A stretch of 9,853 bases of DNA from Candidatus Omnitrophota bacterium (GCA_016206675.1 JACQRD010000068.1:1-9853); one strand, 5' to 3'. Counted from the stretch's first letter, positions 1 through 7,587 are shown. Made by a program: numbers and translations. Notes: generated by a model from the letters alone, not told the origin.

Positions 1-33
1 GCCATCGGCGGACCGCGGCCGGTGGTGGGATGA
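1..33 (+). CDS. C-terminal end of an upstream gene (partial, identity not readable)
   Basis: Frame 1 is open from the window edge to a TGA at 31-33, giving ten residues that end in PRPVVG. This TGA overlaps the ftsW ATG at 30-32 as ATGA, the same junction type seen at murG/murC. In dcw clusters the gene before ftsW is usually murD, so this may be the murD C-terminus. The ten residues contain no diagnostic motif. The call rests on the overlap geometry and synteny only. Confidence 0.35.
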   Translation, partial: AIGGPRPVVG

Positions 34-1145
34 GGCCGAAGCACCTGCGCCAGCTGCTGCTGCTGATCATCGTCGCCTTGTTGGGCGTCGGCACGGTGGC
101 GGTCTACTCGGCCAGCGCCATGGTGTCGGAGGTCAACTACGGCGGCAGCCTCAGGTTCCTGGAGCGCCACCTGTTGTCCATCGCCTGCGGCGCAGCACTC
201 GGGCTGCTGTGCCTCTCGCTGCCCTACGCGTGGCTGCGGCGCATCGGCCGATGGGGGTTTCTCGTCAGTATCGCGCTGCTCATTTTAGTGGCGATCGTCG
301 GGCACGAGGCCGGCGGAGCCAGGCGGTGGTTTCAGATCGGGCGGTGGAGCCTTCAACCATCGGAGCTAGCCCAGCTGACCCTCGTGATCTATCTGGCCGA
401 TCTGCTCGCACGCCGCGGCCCCCAGCTGCGGGAGTTCTGGAGCGGGTTGATGCCGCCGCTGCTGGCCACGGGGCTGATGGCGGTCTTGGTGCTGATCCAG
501 CCGGATCTGGGCACGGCGATCGCCATGGGCGCGGTGGCCTTGCTGTTGCTGGGCATCGGCAAGGCCAAGAGCCGCCATCTCGTGCTCATGGCCGCGCTGG
601 CCGCCGTCGTGCTGGCAGTACTGGTGGCGGGGGCGGAGTACCGCCGTCGGCGGATCTTCGCATTTCTCGATCCGTGGCAGGATCCGCAGGGCGGCGGGTA
701 TCAGATCATCCAGTCCTACCTCGCCCTCGCCGGCGGCGGGCTGCTCGGGCGGGGCATCGGCAGCTCGCTGCAGAAGCTCTTCTATCTGCCCAGCGCGCAC
801 ACGGACTTCATCTTCGCGATTCTCGGCGAGGAGCTGGGCTTGCTCGGCACCACCGCCGTCCTGGTGCTCTTCGGCTTATTTTTAGGGTGCGGCTTTCGCA
901 TCGCCATCGCCGCCCACGACCCCTTCAGCAAATACCTGGTCTGCGGGCTGGTGGGTTTGATCGGCCTTGAGGCGATGGTCAATATCGCCGTCGTCACCGG
1001 CCTGCTGCCGACCAAAGGGTTGCCGCTGCCGTTCATCTCCTTTGGCGGCTCATCAATGGTCATGAACCTTGTCGCATGCGCGTTGATTTTTCAAGCGAGC
1101 CGATATGGCGAACGTCCCATTACTGAAAGTGCTCTTGGTCGCTGA
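30..1145 (+). CDS. ftsW: FtsW, SEDS-family septal peptidoglycan glycosyltransferase
   Basis: Polytopic inner-membrane protein of the SEDS family. FtsW polymerises lipid II into glycan strands at the division septum together with a class B PBP. The 371 residues contain many hydrophobic segments, the first at about residues 11-31. Family motifs are clear: RWFQIGRWSLQPSE near residue 100, QPDLGTA near 155, a large periplasmic-loop region with GGGYQIIQS, then HTDFIFAILGEELG and the C-terminal GLLPTKGLPLPFISFGGSS. Length is typical. The motif set does not alone separate FtsW from RodA, but the position between an upstream dcw gene and murG decides for FtsW. The ATG overlaps an upstream TGA (ATGA), suggesting translational coupling; only a G-rich run (GGTGGTGGG) precedes it. 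The 3' end overlaps murG by 41 bp. Confidence 0.95.
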   Translation: MRPKHLRQLLLLIIVALLGVGTVAVYSASAMVSEVNYGGSLRFLERHLLSIACGAALGLLCLSLPYAWLRRIGRWGFLVSIALLILVAIVGHEAGGARRWFQIGRWSLQPSELAQLTLVIYLADLLARRGPQLREFWSGLMPPLLATGLMAVLVLIQPDLGTAIAMGAVALLLLGIGKAKSRHLVLMAALAAVVLAVLVAGAEYRRRRIFAFLDPWQDPQGGGYQIIQSYLALAGGGLLGRGIGSSLQKLFYLPSAHTDFIFAILGEELGLLGTTAVLVLFGLFLGCGFRIAIAAHDPFSKYLVCGLVGLIGLEAMVNIAVVTGLLPTKGLPLPFISFGGSSMVMNLVACALIFQASRYGERPITESALGR

Positions 1146-2232
1146 AGGCAGCGGCGGCCATCTGATTCCCGCGCTGCAAGTAGCCGAGTCGCTGGCCGCC
1201 CAAGGGGTCGCCACGAAACTCTGGTACGCGCAGCGCTGGCAGACCGCCGCGCTGGCTGACGCCTTGGCGCGCGGAGTGCGCGAGGGGTCGGTGGACGTCG
1301 ACCCGATTGCCGTGGGCCCTTCCGGCGGAGCATTAAGCCGGCTGTGGCAGTGCGGCCAGCTGTGGTCGCGCGCGCAGCGCTGCTTCGACGCCTTCGCGCC
1401 GGATGTGGTGGTGGGCTTCGGCGGCTGGGTCTGCGCTCCGGTGGTGCTGGCGGCCTGCCGCCGCGGCATCGGCTGCGTGGTCCATGAACAGAACGTCGTG
1501 TTGGGGCGCGCCAACCGCTGGCTGGCCCGATGGGCCGACCGGGTGGCCGTCTCCTTCGATGAAACGCAGCCGCGGCTGCGCCGCGCCGGGGCGGTGACGA
1601 CCGGCATGCCCGTCCGTCCGGCGCTGGGGAGCACCTCGCGGGCCGAGGCGGCCCGACGCTTCGGCTTGTCGGCCGAGCGGCCCACGCTGCTCATCCTCGG
1701 CGGCAGCCAGGGCTCGCGCGTAATGAATCAGATGATGATGCAGCTGATGCCGTTGATCGCTCCTCGCGAGCGCGCCACGTGGCAATTCGTGCATCTCACC
1801 GGGGCGGCGGATGTCCTGGCGGTGCAGCGCGCGTATCAGGTCGCCCGCCTGGCGGCATGGGTGGCCCCGTTTCTCACGGACATGGATGCCGCCTACGCGC
1901 AGGCCGACCTGGTGCTGGCGCGCGCCGGGGCCTCCACCGTCGCGGAGCTGGCCCGCTGCGGTCTGCCATCGGTGTTGATCCCGTTTCCTTACGCCGGCGG
2001 GCATCAGCGGGCCAACGCGCGCGTGGTTGAGGCGTGCGGCGGCGGCCTCGTCATCGAGGAAGCCGCGGCCGCCCCGCAGCGCGTGCTGGACGAGGTGCGC
2101 CGGCTGCTGTCGGATGCGGCGCGGCGGGCGGCCATGAGCCGGTGCATCCGGACGTTGAGCCGCCCCGACGCCGCGCAGCGGCTGACCCAGGAGATCATGC
2201 AGCTCGCCACAACGAAACGATGCCACGCATGA
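1105..2232 (+). CDS. murG: MurG, UDP-GlcNAc:lipid I N-acetylglucosaminyltransferase
   Basis: Peripheral membrane GT-B glycosyltransferase (GT28) that adds GlcNAc to lipid I to make lipid II on the cytoplasmic face. The 375 residues show the N-terminal glycine loop GSGGHL (15-20), VVGFGGWVCAP (102-112), HEQN followed by GRAN (127-137), GMPVR (167-171), the second glycine loop GGSQGS (199-204), FLTDMDAAYAQADLVLARAG (256-275), and the donor-binding region ending GGHQRANA (298-305). All expected blocks are present and length is normal. The ATG at 1105 gives a 41-bp overlap with ftsW. A GTG at 1129 would shorten the overlap and still keep the glycine loop, so the start is slightly uncertain. No strong Shine-Dalgarno sequence is visible. 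The stop TGA overlaps the murC ATG. Confidence 0.96.
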   Translation: MANVPLLKVLLVAEGSGGHLIPALQVAESLAAQGVATKLWYAQRWQTAALADALARGVREGSVDVDPIAVGPSGGALSRLWQCGQLWSRAQRCFDAFAPDVVVGFGGWVCAPVVLAACRRGIGCVVHEQNVVLGRANRWLARWADRVAVSFDETQPRLRRAGAVTTGMPVRPALGSTSRAEAARRFGLSAERPTLLILGGSQGSRVMNQMMMQLMPLIAPRERATWQFVHLTGAADVLAVQRAYQVARLAAWVAPFLTDMDAAYAQADLVLARAGASTVAELARCGLPSVLIPFPYAGGHQRANARVVEACGGGLVIEEAAAAPQRVLDEVRRLLSDAARRAAMSRCIRTLSRPDAAQRLTQEIMQLATTKRCHA

Positions 2233-3614
2233 GCCGCTCCTCGGCCCCGGCGTTGCGCGCGCATTTCATGGGGATCGGCGGCATTGGCATGAGCGGCCTG
2301 GCCCGCATCTGCCTCGAGGAGGGCTGGGCGGTTTCCGGCTGCGACGCCAAGCTCAACAGCTTAGCGCACCGCTTGCAGCAGCGGGGCGCAGCGATCGCCA
2401 TCGGCCATGCTCCTGCGCACGCCGCCGGCATCGATCTGCTCATCTACAGCTCAGCCGTCTCGCCGGAGCATCCCGAGCTGGCGGCCGCCCGTGCCCGCGG
2501 CGTTCGAACGATCAGCCGCGGGGAGCTGCTGGCGGAGCTCGCCGCACCCCGGCGGTTGGTGGCCGTGGCCGGGGCGCACGGCAAGACGACCACCTCGGGC
2601 ATGGTCTCGAATCTGCTGATCCATGCCGGGTGGGATCCGACCGTGATGGTGGGGGGCATGATGCTCTCCAGCGGCACCAACGCGCGCTCGGGGCGCGGCA
2701 GCTACCTGGTGGCGGAAACGGACGAATCGGACGGCTCCTTCCTCCATCTGTTTCCCGACGTGGCCATCGTCACCAACATCGACCGGGAGCATCTCAATCA
2801 TTATCAAACGCTCGACCGGCTGGTGACAGCCTTCCAGCAGTTCGTGCGGCAGGTGAAGCCGGGCGGAACGCTGGTGTATTGCCACGACGATCTCATCATC
2901 CGCGGGGCGCTGTTTCATGCCTCGCAGATCGGCTACGGACTGGAATCGGATGCCGATGTCACGGTGGAACGCTGCTGGCTCGAAGGGCACGGCAGCCGCT
3001 TCCGCGCGCTGTATCGGGGCCGCCGGCTGGGGGAATTCCGGCTGCAGGTGCCGGGCCGCCACAACGTGCTCAACGCCCTCGGGGTGATCAGCGCAGCTCT
3101 GGCGCTGGACCTGCCGATGGTGACGGTGGCGGAGGCCCTGGCGGCGTTTCAAGGCACGGGGCGGCGGTTCCACGTCCTGCGCCTGCCCGGCGACATCTGG
3201 TTCGTGGAAGATTACGCGCACCATCCGTCGGAAATCCAGGCCACGCTCTCCGCCGACCCCACCGTCGGGCGCCATCGGTTGGCGGTGTTTCAGCCGCACC
3301 GCTTTTCCCGCACCCAGCTGCTCGAGCGGGAATTCGCCCGCTGCTTCGACCGGGCGGATGGGGTGATCGTGACGGACATCTACTCGGCGTTTGAGCCGCC
3401 GATCGCCGGCGTCTCGGGGCAGCGGCTGGCCGAGCTGATCAAGGCGCACGGCCACCCCTGCGTGCGCTACGTGCCGAAGCTGGAGCTGCCCGCGTATGTC
3501 AGCCGCATCGCCCGCTCGGGCGATACGATCTTCTTTCTCGGAGCGGGGGACATTGGAGAGATGTGCCATGCTTTGGCCAACGAACTGCGTCCGCCAGCGC
3601 GAGCCGCTGGCTGA
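2229..3614 (+). CDS. murC: MurC, UDP-N-acetylmuramate--L-alanine ligase
   Basis: Cytoplasmic ATP-dependent Mur ligase that adds L-Ala to UDP-MurNAc. Numbering from the chosen start, the N-terminal UDP-binding motif MGIGGIGMSG is at about 14-23. The ATP P-loop GAHGKTTT is at 115-122, ETDESDGSF at 163-171 and TNIDREHLNHY at 182-192. Further on are GRHNVLNALG, FVEDYAHHPSE and QPHRFSRT, then DIYSAFEPP and FLGAGDIGEM near the end. All three Mur ligase domains are complete in 461 residues. The ATG at 2229 forms an ATGA overlap with the murG stop. An in-frame ATG at 2220 (464 residues) is the alternative, and neither has a clear Shine-Dalgarno sequence. The reading frame stays open much further upstream inside murG, but that extension is an Arg/Ala-rich shadow. 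The end overlaps murB by 47 bp. Confidence 0.96.
   Translation: MSRSSAPALRAHFMGIGGIGMSGLARICLEEGWAVSGCDAKLNSLAHRLQQRGAAIAIGHAPAHAAGIDLLIYSSAVSPEHPELAAARARGVRTISRGELLAELAAPRRLVAVAGAHGKTTTSGMVSNLLIHAGWDPTVMVGGMMLSSGTNARSGRGSYLVAETDESDGSFLHLFPDVAIVTNIDREHLNHYQTLDRLVTAFQQFVRQVKPGGTLVYCHDDLIIRGALFHASQIGYGLESDADVTVERCWLEGHGSRFRALYRGRRLGEFRLQVPGRHNVLNALGVISAALALDLPMVTVAEALAAFQGTGRRFHVLRLPGDIWFVEDYAHHPSEIQATLSADPTVGRHRLAVFQPHRFSRTQLLEREFARCFDRADGVIVTDIYSAFEPPIAGVSGQRLAELIKAHGHPCVRYVPKLELPAYVSRIARSGDTIFFLGAGDIGEMCHALANELRPPARAAG
3555..3560 (+). promoter_or_regulatory. Ribosome binding site that fixes the murB start
   Basis: GGAGAG lies 7 bases before the ATG at 3568, inside the 3' end of murC. It is one of the better Shine-Dalgarno matches in this cluster. 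It supports the start at 3568 over the further-upstream open frame. Confidence 0.6.
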
Positions 3615-4458
3615 TCACACCAGCTTCCGCATCGGCGGCCCGGCCGAGCATTTCGCCGAGCCCTCCACGCTGGAGGAGCTCATCGGCGTGCTGCGCGAGG
3701 CGCGCAGCCGGCGGCTGCCGGTCTGCGTCGTCGGCGGCGGCACCAACACGCTGGCACCCGACCGCGGTATTTGCGGCCTCGTCGTGCACTTGGGGCGCGG
3801 CTTCCGGACGATCCAGGATGTGAGCGAATCGGACAGCCCGATGGTGCGGGTGCGCTGCGGCGCGGCCCTGCTGACCCAGCGGCTCGTCTACTTGGCGGCC
3901 AAGCACGGCTGGGGTGAGCTGGAAGCCTTGGCCGGCTTACCGGGCTGGGTGGGGGGTGCGGTGTCGATGAACGCGCAGGAGATCGGGCGCTTCGTCCAGG
4001 AGGTGCATCTGGTGCGGTTCGACGGCACCCAGCGCCTGCTCATGCGCGAGCAGCTGGCCTTCAGCTACCGCGATGCCGCGCTGGAGCCCGGCATCATCAG
4101 CCATGTGGTGCTGCAGTTTCCGAAGGTGGCACCCGAAGAGGCATATGAGCGCATCCGGCGCGCGCTGCAGTACCGCAACAGCTCCCAGGAGGTGCGGCTG
4201 CCCTCGGCGGGATGCGCGTTCAAGAATCCGCCGGGTGTGCCGGCCGGCCGGCTGATCGATCAGCTGGGGCTCAAAGGGGCGCGCATCGGCGACGCCCAGA
4301 TTTCGCAGCGGCACGCCAACTTCATCGTCAACGTGGGCCACGCCACCTGCGACGACGTGCTCTCGCTGATGGAGTACGTCCAGCACCGGGTGCGGGAAGC
4401 GTCCGGCGTGTGCCTTGAACCGGAACTCCGCATGATCGGCCAGCGATGGACAGCCTGA
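3568..4458 (+). CDS. murB: MurB, UDP-N-acetylenolpyruvoylglucosamine reductase
   Basis: FAD-dependent reductase that converts UDP-GlcNAc-enolpyruvate to UDP-MurNAc with NADPH in the cytoplasm. The 296 residues show the N-terminal substrate/FAD region DHTSFRIGGPAEHF (17-30), the FAD-binding GGGTNTL, then LAGLPGWVGGAVSMNA. SYRD carries the conserved arginine. SAGCAFKNP (213-221) is followed by GARIGDAQIS and HANFIVN, and the C-terminal LEPELRMIG contains the expected catalytic glutamate. The residue that acts as proton donor in E. coli MurB is a serine (GSvFKNP); here it is Cys216. The start at 3568 is chosen for its GGAGAG ribosome site and a length typical of the family; it overlaps murC by 47 bp. 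An open frame extends upstream but adds only murC shadow sequence. Confidence 0.95.
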   Translation: MLWPTNCVRQREPLADHTSFRIGGPAEHFAEPSTLEELIGVLREARSRRLPVCVVGGGTNTLAPDRGICGLVVHLGRGFRTIQDVSESDSPMVRVRCGAALLTQRLVYLAAKHGWGELEALAGLPGWVGGAVSMNAQEIGRFVQEVHLVRFDGTQRLLMREQLAFSYRDAALEPGIISHVVLQFPKVAPEEAYERIRRALQYRNSSQEVRLPSAGCAFKNPPGVPAGRLIDQLGLKGARIGDAQISQRHANFIVNVGHATCDDVLSLMEYVQHRVREASGVCLEPELRMIGQRWTA

Positions 4459-4474
4459 GCAACGGTTCTCTTCA

Positions 4475-5428
4475 ATGAAAATCACCGTACTCATGGGCGG
4501 CCCCTCCGAGGAGCATGCCATCTCCCTCAAGAGCGGCCATGGCGTCGCCGACGCGCTAGCACAGCGCGGGTGGGCGGTGGAGCCGGTCGTCCTGCCGCGC
4601 GACATGACGATCGAGGAGGCGTGCGCGCACGTGCGGCGCGCGATCCTGGCGGGCCATCCGGACGTTGTGTTTCTCGCGCTGCACGGGCAATTCGGCGAGG
4701 ACGGCACCATTCAACAGGTCTGCGAGGAGCTGCCGGTGGCGTACGTCGGCTCCGGGCCTGAGGCCAGCCTGCTGGGGATGGATAAGATCGCCTCGCGCAA
4801 GGTCTTTGAGCGCGCCGGACTGCCGGTGCCGAAGTGGTGCGCGGCCGATGCGCAATCGCTCGACCTGCAGCTGCTTAAGGGGTGGACGTATCCGCTGGTC
4901 GTCAAGCCGTCGGACCAAGGCTCGAGCATCGGCGTCTCGCTGGCGCGCACTCCGCGCGATCTGCCCGCCGCCGCCGCCGCGGCGGGGCAGTTTGGCCGCG
5001 AGGTGGTCATCGAAGAGTTCATTGAGGGGCGCGAAGTGACGGCGGGCGTGCTCGGCGAGACCGCGCTGCCCGTGGTGGAAATCCGCCCCCACCAGGCGTT
5101 TTTCGATTTCACGGCCAAATATACCGTGGGGGCGACCGACTACCTTGTGCCAGCCCCGCTGCCCGAAGAGGTGGCGGGGCGCATCCAGGCGGTGGGGCTG
5201 AAGGCCCACCGCGTGCTGGGCTGCCGGCATCTGTCCCGTTCGGATCTGATCCTGCGGCCCGACGGTGTGCCGGTGCTGCTGGAGCTCAACACCTTGCCGG
5301 GGTTTACCCCGACGAGCCTGCTGCCGAAAGCGGCAGCCCACCTTGGCATCTCGTATGAGGAGCTCTGCGAGCAGTTGGTGCTGATGGCCGCGCAGCCTCT
5401 CGCGCGCCGGGCACCCGTTGAGCGGTGA
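4475..5428 (+). CDS. ddl: Ddl, D-alanine--D-alanine ligase
   Basis: Cytoplasmic ATP-grasp ligase that joins two D-alanines for the pentapeptide stem. The 317 residues show the N-terminal GGPSEEHAISLKSG (8-21), HGQFGEDGTIQ (70-80) and VKPSDQGSSIGVS (143-155), which includes the glycine/serine loop. After these come IEEFIEGREVT (179-189), FFDFTAKY (209-216), LSRSDLIL (253-260) and LELNTLPGFTPTSL (269-282), the last with metal-binding Glu/Asn. All are in the expected order and length is normal. A GCC-triplet run encodes six alanines (165-170) in a variable region. The start follows the murB stop by 16 bp without a clear Shine-Dalgarno sequence. The TGA stop shares one base with the ftsQ ATG (TGATG). 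Confidence 0.96.
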   Translation: MKITVLMGGPSEEHAISLKSGHGVADALAQRGWAVEPVVLPRDMTIEEACAHVRRAILAGHPDVVFLALHGQFGEDGTIQQVCEELPVAYVGSGPEASLLGMDKIASRKVFERAGLPVPKWCAADAQSLDLQLLKGWTYPLVVKPSDQGSSIGVSLARTPRDLPAAAAAAGQFGREVVIEEFIEGREVTAGVLGETALPVVEIRPHQAFFDFTAKYTVGATDYLVPAPLPEEVAGRIQAVGLKAHRVLGCRHLSRSDLILRPDGVPVLLELNTLPGFTPTSLLPKAAAHLGISYEELCEQLVLMAAQPLARRAPVER

Positions 5429-6237
5429 TGGCGACGTCGCGCGCGCGCCGGCGGCGTCAGCGATGGGCCGGCCTGCTGCCGCAGCTGTGGCGGGGGCTGG
5501 CGGCCGTCGGGCGCTGGCTGTGGCGCCATCCGCAACCCCTCGCACTGGCCTGCTGCCTGGGGCTGACGGGATGGGCGATGGGAAGCTTCATCCAGCGCGC
5601 CGAGGCGTTTCACGTGGCTTCCCTCTCGGTGCCTCCCAATATGGCGCTCGAATTGCCCCCATCGCTGATCGGGCAGAATATCTGGCACGTCAACCTGCGC
5701 GCGCTCTCGGAGCGTCTGCAGCAGCAGCGGCCGGATCTACAGCACGTGCGCATTATCCGCCAGCTCCCCAACACGATCCGGGTCCATGCCATCGAGCGCG
5801 CGCCGGTGGCCCAGGTGCGCATTGATCGGTGGTACGCCGTGGATCGCGACGGCTTCATCTTACCGGGCGGCACGGTCGAGCCGATGGAGCGGCTCATCCG
5901 CTTGACGGGATTTCTGCAGGGCAGCGTGCTGTTGAGAGCCGGCAAGCTGAGTACGGATGAGCGGCTGCTGTTGGCCCTGCGGGTGTTGGCGGCGCTGCAG
6001 CGCGCACCGATGTCGATCGCCAGGCGCTTAACGGAGATCAACGTGTCGGATGCGCAGCAGATTCGGTTCGTGCTGGATGATGAGCTGGAGATCCGCTGCG
6101 GCGGGGAGGCGGAGCTCGACGCGCATCTGGAGCGCCTGCAAGCCACGCTGCGGATGCTCGCCAGGCAGCCCTCCATGCCCATCCGCTACATCGACGTCAG
6201 ATTCCAGCAGCCGGTCGTCGGGCCGCGGGCATCGTAA
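5428..6237 (+). CDS. ftsQ: FtsQ/DivIB, divisome bitopic membrane protein
   Basis: Single-pass inner-membrane protein that links cytoplasmic and periplasmic divisome parts. The 269 residues start with a strongly basic cytoplasmic tail (RARRRRQR at 5-12). One membrane helix spans about 36-54. A POTRA-type domain follows from about 61 (FHVASLSV) through LPNTIRVHAIERAPVAQV at about 113-130. The FtsQ-type strand WYAVDRDGFILP is at 135-146, and a C-terminal beta domain ends the protein. Sequence conservation in this family is low, so the call rests on topology, the POTRA block and the ddl-ftsQ-ftsA order. The ATG at 5428 overlaps the ddl TGA by one base. A GTG immediately before it (5425) is an alternative start adding one residue. 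Confidence 0.9.
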   Translation: MATSRARRRRQRWAGLLPQLWRGLAAVGRWLWRHPQPLALACCLGLTGWAMGSFIQRAEAFHVASLSVPPNMALELPPSLIGQNIWHVNLRALSERLQQQRPDLQHVRIIRQLPNTIRVHAIERAPVAQVRIDRWYAVDRDGFILPGGTVEPMERLIRLTGFLQGSVLLRAGKLSTDERLLLALRVLAALQRAPMSIARRLTEINVSDAQQIRFVLDDELEIRCGGEAELDAHLERLQATLRMLARQPSMPIRYIDVRFQQPVVGPRAS

Positions 6238-6250
6238 ACATGAAAACACA

Positions 6251-6273
6251 CTGAACCCCGAACCCCGAACCCT
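6251..6273 (+). repeat. Heptanucleotide tandem repeat (GAACCCC type) in the ftsQ-ftsA spacer
   Basis: Three tandem 7-base units GAACCCC, GAACCCC, GAACCCT lie at 6253-6273, directly after CT. They occupy nearly half of the 54-bp gap between ftsQ and ftsA. The first 20 bases are identical to 7830-7849 inside yggS, about 1.6 kb away. No opposite arm is visible nearby, so this looks like a half-element or remnant. No convincing promoter or terminator was seen in this spacer. Confidence 0.8.
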
Positions 6274-6291
6274 CAGCCAACTTGGGTACTG

Positions 6292-7428
6292 ATGGCAGCA
6301 CACCCGCTGGTTGCGCTCGATGTCGGCTCCACGAAGGTCGCCTGTGCCATCGGCCTGCCGCATGAGCACGCGCCGGGCTTCGAGCTGCTGGGCAGCAGCC
6401 TGGTGCCCTATCCGGCGGCGCCGGGCAGCTGGCTCGGCGATCCGCTGCTGGTGGGTCGGACCATCGAGCAGGCGCTGGAAGCGACGGCCGTCAACGCGGA
6501 GTGCGACCGGGCGCTGGTGGGCATCCGGCATCCGCTGCTCAACAGCGAGCTCGTCAAGGCGTCGATCGCGTTGGGGGATGAGCCGCTGACCATCCGCGCG
6601 CACGATCTGGAGCGGCTTCAGCAGGGCGCGCTCGCGCAAGCACTCAGCGTGGATCGGGAGGCCCTGCTCGTCGAACGGCTTGGCTGCCGCGGCAACGGCT
6701 TCGACGGCGTGCGCGACCCGAAGGGGCTCTCCGCCACGCGGCTCTGCGGCACCTATCACATCGTGACGATGCCGCTGGCCGCCCGGCGCGCCCTGGTGCA
6801 GGCGGTGGAGTCGGCCGGCCTTGAGGTGGCCCGCCTGACGTACACCTTGCCGCTCAGTGTGGCGGTGCAGCAGCATCACGAGCTGCGGCACCAACGGGTG
6901 TTGGCGGTGGACGTCGGGGGCTTCAGCGCCGATCTCGGCCTGCTCGTGGAAGGCGCGCTCGCCGCTCTTGAAGTCGTGCCCTTCGGCGGCGCGATCCTGG
7001 CGGAGCGTATCGCCGCCGCGCTGCAGGTGACGATGAGCCAGGCGGCGACCTGGAGCCTCGAAGGCACCGCGTGCCGCCGGCCGGAAGTGCGCAAGCTCGT
7101 CGAGGAGCAGTGGCATCCGCTGCAGCAGGCGGTGCAGCGGCTGCTGGAGGGCCAACCGAAGCCCGATGCGCTGCTGCTGATCGGCCGCGGCGCGCTCATC
7201 GATGGGTTCGCGGAGCGGATGGAGACGCTGACTGGCGTCTGCGCCACGATGTGCCGCAGCCCGCGCACCCATCAGCTGGGCGATCTGTCCCGGCAAGTGG
7301 GCTTGGCCACCGTGATTGGTCTGCTGGAGTCAGCCACCGCGACCTCGGAGGAGCTGCTGCCGAGGCCGCAGCGCCTGTTCAATCGCGTCCTGCATCAGAC
7401 CCGCACCATCTTGACGGAATACTTCTAA
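6292..7428 (+). CDS. ftsA: FtsA, actin-like membrane tether for the Z ring (divergent)
   Basis: Cytoplasmic actin/Hsp70-fold protein that binds ATP, polymerises, and anchors FtsZ to the membrane. The 378 residues show phosphate-1 LDVGSTKVACAIG (9-21), phosphate-2 VLAVDVGGFSADLG (203-216), VPFGGAILAERIA (229-241), and an adenosine-type motif LLIGRGALIDGF (295-306). QVGLATVIGLLE follows at about 335-346. The C-terminal LFNRVLHQTRTILTEYF (362-378) looks like the amphipathic membrane-targeting helix of FtsA. The protein is shorter than the roughly 420 residues of E. coli FtsA. It also departs from the usual GGGTTD and TGGG nucleotide-site wording. The start ATG at 6292 is preceded by CTTGGGTACTG with no clear Shine-Dalgarno sequence. 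It follows ftsQ, but no ftsZ follows it; a terminator lies 38 bp after the stop. Confidence 0.87.
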   Translation: MAAHPLVALDVGSTKVACAIGLPHEHAPGFELLGSSLVPYPAAPGSWLGDPLLVGRTIEQALEATAVNAECDRALVGIRHPLLNSELVKASIALGDEPLTIRAHDLERLQQGALAQALSVDREALLVERLGCRGNGFDGVRDPKGLSATRLCGTYHIVTMPLAARRALVQAVESAGLEVARLTYTLPLSVAVQQHHELRHQRVLAVDVGGFSADLGLLVEGALAALEVVPFGGAILAERIAAALQVTMSQAATWSLEGTACRRPEVRKLVEEQWHPLQQAVQRLLEGQPKPDALLLIGRGALIDGFAERMETLTGVCATMCRSPRTHQLGDLSRQVGLATVIGLLESATATSEELLPRPQRLFNRVLHQTRTILTEYF

Positions 7429-7432
7429 ACGG

Positions 7433-7532
7433 CAGCACGCAGCACACAGCACACAGCAAACAGTTCAAGCCCGTAGCAGGGGCTACGGGTTTTTGTCTTG
7501 TGCTGTCTGCTGTGTGCTGACTGCTGTCTGCT
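7433..7532. repeat. Nested palindrome with inverted heptanucleotide arms around a terminator
   Basis: The left arm (7433-7463) is four tandem 7-mers of CAGCACG/CAGCACA/CAGCAAA type plus CAG. The right arm (7499-7532) is the same motif inverted, as about five units of TGTGCTG/TCTGCTG/ACTGCTG. Between the arms sits a perfect 8-bp stem-loop with a T-run. The whole region of about 100 bp could form one long cruciform or RNA hairpin. It has the same period-7, inverted-arm design as the insertion inside yggS but a different unit sequence. Confidence 0.8.
7467..7494 (+). terminator. Rho-independent terminator after ftsA
   Basis: CCCGTAGC (7470-7477), loop AGGG, and GCTACGGG (7482-7489) form a perfect 8-bp stem, followed by TTTTT at 7490-7494. 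Two A bases and a G before the stem can extend pairing into the T-run. It lies 38 bp after the ftsA stop and would end the dcw transcript before yggS. It could equally be the core of the surrounding palindromic repeat, acting as a terminator by location. Confidence 0.8.
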
Positions 7533-7551
7533 CTCCATCGAACTCACTCGA

Positions 7552-7580
7552 TTGACCGTCGGAATCCGCTGTGTTACAGT
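7552..7580 (+). promoter_or_regulatory. Sigma70-like promoter for yggS
   Basis: TTGACC at 7552-7557 matches the -35 consensus in 5 of 6 bases. TACAGT at 7575-7580 matches the -10 consensus in 4 of 6. The spacer is exactly 17 bases. Transcription would start near 7587, at or next to the GTG start codon at 7588. It stands just after the terminator, where a new transcript would need a promoter. This is inferred from sequence only. Confidence 0.55.
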
Positions 7581-7587
7581 AGCGCCC

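Noticed and set aside
2451..3569. Minus-strand 372-codon open frame opposite murC
   Set aside because: It mirrors the high-GC codon pattern of murC, has low-complexity composition and no family signature, and murC is complete on the other strand.
4446..4478. Ten-codon open frame overlapping the ddl start
   Set aside because: It ends in ATGA with the ddl ATG but has no ribosome site and lies partly in the murB end. At this length it is likely chance.
4966..4986. GCC triplet run in ddl as a meaningful repeat
   Set aside because: It codes for six alanines in a variable region and fits ordinary GC-rich codon slippage. It does not share the period-7 design of the other tracts.
4556..5545. Minus-strand 329-codon open frame opposite ddl
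   Set aside because: Antisense shadow of ddl with Arg/Gly/Ala bias and no recognisable domain.
6028..7296. Minus-strand 422-codon open frame over ftsQ/ftsA
   Set aside because: It is antisense to a recognisable ftsA, is rich in His/Arg/Gln/Ala as expected of a GC-rich shadow frame, and has no known motif.
7433..7532. CRISPR array
   Set aside because: The repeats are 7 bases long and tandem without unique spacers, and no cas genes are present. They are simple heptamer arms.
7498..7587. Extension of yggS upstream to the ATG at 7498
   Set aside because: The added residues are Cys/Leu-rich, are encoded by the right arm of the palindrome and the promoter, and have no match to the YggS N-terminus, whereas the GTG at 7588 gives a normal N-terminus.
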